Part shown: positions 40,148 to 42,553 of the stretch, one piece after another
How positions within the stretch are numbered: the first letter of the stretch is position 1
How the letters are laid out: the number at the start of each line of letters is the position of its first letter
Assembly: GCA_018303185.1 (NCBI GenBank)
Contig: JAGVYR010000004.1
Coordinates: 1 to 42,553 of the forward strand
Reading direction: 5' to 3'
Length of the DNA stretch: 42,553 bases
Source: Candidatus Woesearchaeota archaeon
GTDB lineage: Archaea; Nanobdellota; Nanobdellia; Woesearchaeales; GW2011-AR4
Notes under the pieces: generated by a model
Told to the model about the DNA's origin: nothing
Databases searched by the model: none
What the model saw: only the letters and a program-made list of their open reading frames with translations
Translations under genes and position numbers: made by a program

Positions 40148-41305
40148 TCACTCATTTGAAAAAATATTTACAACAGCGTCAGAGCCCGTCCCGCTCATGC
40201 AAGAGGCAAGGGCACACTTTGCATTTTTAACCTGCCTTGCGCCTGCATCGCCGTTCAGCTGAATAAAAGCTTCCATCGCCTGCCTGACGCCGTTGGCGGC
40301 AAAAGCGTGCCCGCATCCTTTAAGCCCTCCGCTGGGGTTGATAGGGCATTTTCCGCCAATATCCGCAAATCCATTTTCAATAAATTTCCCGCCTTCTCCG
40401 GCTTTTGAAATTCCCAAATCCTCTATTGATATTATCTCTGCTATCGAGAAAGGGTCATAAACTTCTGCAAAGCTTATATCCTGTATGCCTATCCCTGCAT
40501 CTTGCAAAGCCAATCTTGAAGCATCTTTCAAAGCCCTGAACGAAGTGATATCTTCCCTGCCATGCAGCGCAACCACATCATTTCCCGTTCCATAGCCTAT
40601 GAGCCTGGCCTTTTTCCTGCGCTTCCGCGCGGCCTCCCCGCTGCACATGATTATTGCGCAGCACCCGTCGCATGCAGCTGCAGAGCCAAGGACCCTGACA
40701 GGGCTTGCAACAACCGGGCTTTTCATTACAGAGTCCGCATCAACATTGAACCTAAACTGGGCAAACTCATTATTTACGGCATTTGAATGGCTCTTAACAG
40801 ATACTGATGCAATCTGAGCTTCAGTAGTGCCGTATTTTTCCATATGCTTCTGCGTTATCATCCCGTATAACGAAGCCAATGTAGCGCCGGTATAAGCCTC
40901 GTATTCATGGTCCGCAAGGCAGGATACCGCCCCGACAATATCGGACATGGACAAATCGCTTGTTTTTTCAACACCTATTGCCATAGCAATGCGGCTTTTG
41001 CCTGACATTACTGAGTTAGCAGCCTGCAGAATAGCATGGGCTCCTGATGAGTCCCCCCCACCAACACATACGCAGTTAGCCACTCCAAGCTCTTCAGCGC
41101 ATATGGAGTTGATATTCAACTGGCTGTTTACAATCCCGCTGAAGCAATTTGCAACAAAAACAGAGTCAACATCATTCAATCCGACGCCTGCTGATTTCGC
41201 AGCATTCGCCGCAGCGATACTAATCAGCTCCCTTATCCCAAGCTCCCACAATTCCCCGAATTTTGTCGAGCCAGCCCCAATTACGAAAACATTTTTTCCT
41301 TCCAT
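40148..41305 (-). CDS. Thiolase homologue lacking the nucleophilic cysteine
   Basis: A 385-residue archaeal/SCPx-type thiolase-fold protein: MEGKNVFVIGAGSTKFGELW, AIGVEKTSD, NPSGGLKGCGHAFAANG (general-base His of the GH motif) and SCMSGTGSDAV. Where thiolases have the acylated Cys (E-A-A-C-A-S-G-G), this reads G-G-G-D85-S-S-G-A. The residue spacing from there to the following M-S-G is the same as in archaeal thiolases, so D85 replaces the cysteine. The codon is GAC and would need two changes to become TGC. It may be a non-catalytic partner, while the second thiolase at the right edge is the active enzyme. Start at 41305, 1 nt after the upstream stop codon; longer readings overlap the HMG-CoA synthase gene. 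Confidence 0.8.
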   Translation of the reverse strand: MEGKNVFVIGAGSTKFGELWELGIRELISIAAANAAKSAGVGLNDVDSVFVANCFSGIVNSQLNINSICAEELGVANCVCVGGGDSSGAHAILQAANSVMSGKSRIAMAIGVEKTSDLSMSDIVGAVSCLADHEYEAYTGATLASLYGMITQKHMEKYGTTEAQIASVSVKSHSNAVNNEFAQFRFNVDADSVMKSPVVASPVRVLGSAAACDGCCAIIMCSGEAARKRRKKARLIGYGTGNDVVALHGREDITSFRALKDASRLALQDAGIGIQDISFAEVYDPFSIAEIISIEDLGISKAGEGGKFIENGFADIGGKCPINPSGGLKGCGHAFAANGVRQAMEAFIQLNGDAGARQVKNAKCALASCMSGTGSDAVVNIFSNE

Positions 41306-41306
41306 C

Positions 41307-42347
41307 TCATTCAATCCTTTCAGTGAATTTGCAATAAGTGGCATAATCAATATATTCCTTCCTTTCAATGTACTCTTTGACAGTCTTCGCAAGCCTTACG
41401 CGGCCTTTTATTTTTTCTGTCACACGGATAAGGAAAGAGTCGCTTCCGGCGCCGCTCCCGAAAGATGTCGCCATTATTCTCTGCCCAGGCTCAGCAACAT
41501 CCAGCACTGATGCCAAGCCTATCAAAGTTGCAGCCGAATATGTATTCCCTATCTTATTGACTACAAAACCTGATTTTAGCTGGTCATTTGAAAATCCAAG
41601 TGCTTTTGCGGCCTTCACTGCAAATTTTCCGTTCGGAGTGTGGAATACAACATGGTCTATATCCTTAGGGGAAATGCCGTGCTTTTTCATGATCATCTTT
41701 GATGCTTCTATAGTGTGGCTGAAGTAGGCCGGCTCGCCTGTAAACCTTTCAGCGTGAGTCGGATACCTCATCCTCGGCCTTCTCCAGAAATCAGGGACAT
41801 CCGAAGTGTATGAAACAGTATCCTCTATATCGGCAATAATCTCTTCTTTGCTGTTTCCGAGAATATATGCGCCGCTCCCCGCGCCGGTGCTATGGTCACC
41901 GACATTCTCAACGTCATACTCGGCAGTGTCGGCGCCTACAGCCAGGGCATATTTTACCATTCCGGACTTGACAAGCCCCATGCCCATCTGGATTGCAGCA
42001 GTACCTGCCTTGCATGCAAATTCAACATCCGCCCCAGTATGGTTCCTCGACATCCCTATCGCGTTGCTTATTATCCCCATGTTCGGCTTCACTGCATAGG
42101 CGGGGCTTTCAGAGCCTGAATATACTGCGCCAATCTGCTCAGGGTTTATCTTGGCCATCCTTAATGCATTCAGGGACGCTTCCACTCCCATGGTTACAGT
42201 ATCCTCATCGGCAGAAGGCACGGATTTTTCATCAATGAGAAGCCCAGACTTCACACTATTAATATCCCTCCCCCACATGTTCGCTATCATTTCCGTTTTT
42301 ATCCTGTACACAGGGATGTAAACTCCGTAACCAACTATCCCTACCAT
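41307..42347 (-). CDS. mvaS: Hydroxymethylglutaryl-CoA synthase, archaeal type
   Basis: A 346-residue HMG-CoA synthase that condenses acetyl-CoA with acetoacetyl-CoA in the mevalonate pathway to isoprenoid lipids. The catalytic triad is visible: E80 (SGSES), C112 (EFACKAGTAA) and H236 (VVFHTPNGKF). MVGIVGYGVYIPVYRIKTEM and FWRRPRMRYPTHAERFTGEP are typical of the archaeal form. Length is normal. It sits in an operon with two thiolase-family genes and a DUF35 gene, the arrangement of the archaeal thiolase/HMGS/DUF35 complex. Confidence 0.94.
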   Translation of the reverse strand: MVGIVGYGVYIPVYRIKTEMIANMWGRDINSVKSGLLIDEKSVPSADEDTVTMGVEASLNALRMAKINPEQIGAVYSGSESPAYAVKPNMGIISNAIGMSRNHTGADVEFACKAGTAAIQMGMGLVKSGMVKYALAVGADTAEYDVENVGDHSTGAGSGAYILGNSKEEIIADIEDTVSYTSDVPDFWRRPRMRYPTHAERFTGEPAYFSHTIEASKMIMKKHGISPKDIDHVVFHTPNGKFAVKAAKALGFSNDQLKSGFVVNKIGNTYSAATLIGLASVLDVAEPGQRIMATSFGSGAGSDSFLIRVTEKIKGRVRLAKTVKEYIERKEYIDYATYCKFTERIE

Positions 42348-42375
42348 TCTGGCACCATGTTATTATCAGTTCCTG

Positions 42376-42553
42376 TCATGCTCCGACCCTTTCTATTATG
42401 TGGACAGACACAATCGCACCGGCACCGCCTATGTTCTGCGCAAGAGCCCGCCTCGTATTCTTAAGCTGCCTTTCCCCTGCCTGTGAGCGCATCTGCTTCA
42501 CAATCTCATACACCTGCGAGATTCCTGTCGCACAGATCGGATGGCCTTTTGCC
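42376..42553 (-). CDS. Thiolase (acetyl-CoA acetyltransferase), C-terminal end only
   Basis: The last 58 codons of a minus-strand gene running in from the right edge. They read K-G-H-P-I-C-A-T-G, then [20 protein letters not shown] and [20 protein letters not shown] before the TGA at 42376. The GHP...ATG motif with the catalytic histidine and 'QNIGGAG' are typical of archaeal acetoacetyl-CoA thiolases. It lies 28 bp upstream of the HMG-CoA synthase gene on the same strand. Whether it has the nucleophilic cysteine cannot be seen here. Confidence 0.88.
   Translation of the reverse strand, partial: AKGHPICATGISQVYEIVKQMRSQAGERQLKNTRRALAQNIGGAGAIVSVHIIERVGA

Noticed and set aside
1-42553. tRNA, rRNA and CRISPR arrays
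   Set aside because: Reading the intergenic gaps showed no cloverleaf with a T-loop signature, no long rRNA match and no regularly spaced repeats. A covariance search was not possible here.

Overview
The window is archaeal chromosome. It encodes MCM helicase, TATA-binding protein, two RPA-type single-strand DNA-binding proteins, RadA, RNase P subunit Rnp3, ribosomal protein uS2 and archaeal-type HMG-CoA synthase. Many genes have an A/T-rich TATA box whose upstream edge lies 26-33 nt before the start codon, which fits leaderless archaeal transcription. Many membrane proteins begin with a K/R-G/A-Q type III (pilin-like) leader of the 'KHGQITVFIILAIVLL' kind. I associate that style with DPANN-type archaea (Woesearchaeota, Pacearchaeota, Aenigmarchaeota and relatives). 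The exact lineage cannot be read from the sequence.

Layout. 1-255: start of an IS1182-like transposase running off the left edge. 560-1411: SpoIIM-family membrane protein. 1403-5831: information-processing block (RPA32-like protein, MCM and TBP on the minus strand; rnp3 divergent). 5867-27941: about 22 kb, all on the plus strand, made almost only of exported or membrane proteins. Four are large secreted proteins (713, 308, 501 and 1757 aa). They are accompanied by about fifteen membrane proteins with pilin-like N-termini, ending in a 762-aa protein with a C-terminal lytic-transglycosylase-like domain. Most genes overlap or abut, so this looks like one or a few operons encoding a surface assembly. 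No ATPase, platform protein or prepilin peptidase lies in the window. 28162-31259: rpa, a DUF457-type membrane protein, a small conserved-looking protein with a structured leader, and radA. 31512-33769: two tandem PlsC acyltransferases and GpsA, a bacterial-style glycerol-3-phosphate lipid cassette. 33789-35446 (minus): uS2, ThpR and a TRAM protein. 35541-42553 (minus): a CoA-metabolism operon read from right to left as thiolase (3' end only), HMG-CoA synthase, a thiolase homologue lacking the nucleophilic cysteine, DUF35 zinc-ribbon/OB protein, three CoA-transferase-family genes and a medium-chain dehydrogenase.

Most long intergenic gaps hold a dyad-rich element of about 150-210 bp, closed by a terminal stem and lying between a stop codon and the next promoter. 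Two kinds occur twice. Between copies the stem bases differ but pairing is kept, i.e. compensatory changes, while internal loop motifs are conserved. These elements and the pilin-like/transglycosylase cluster are the best candidates for undescribed biology. No tRNA, rRNA or CRISPR array was seen.
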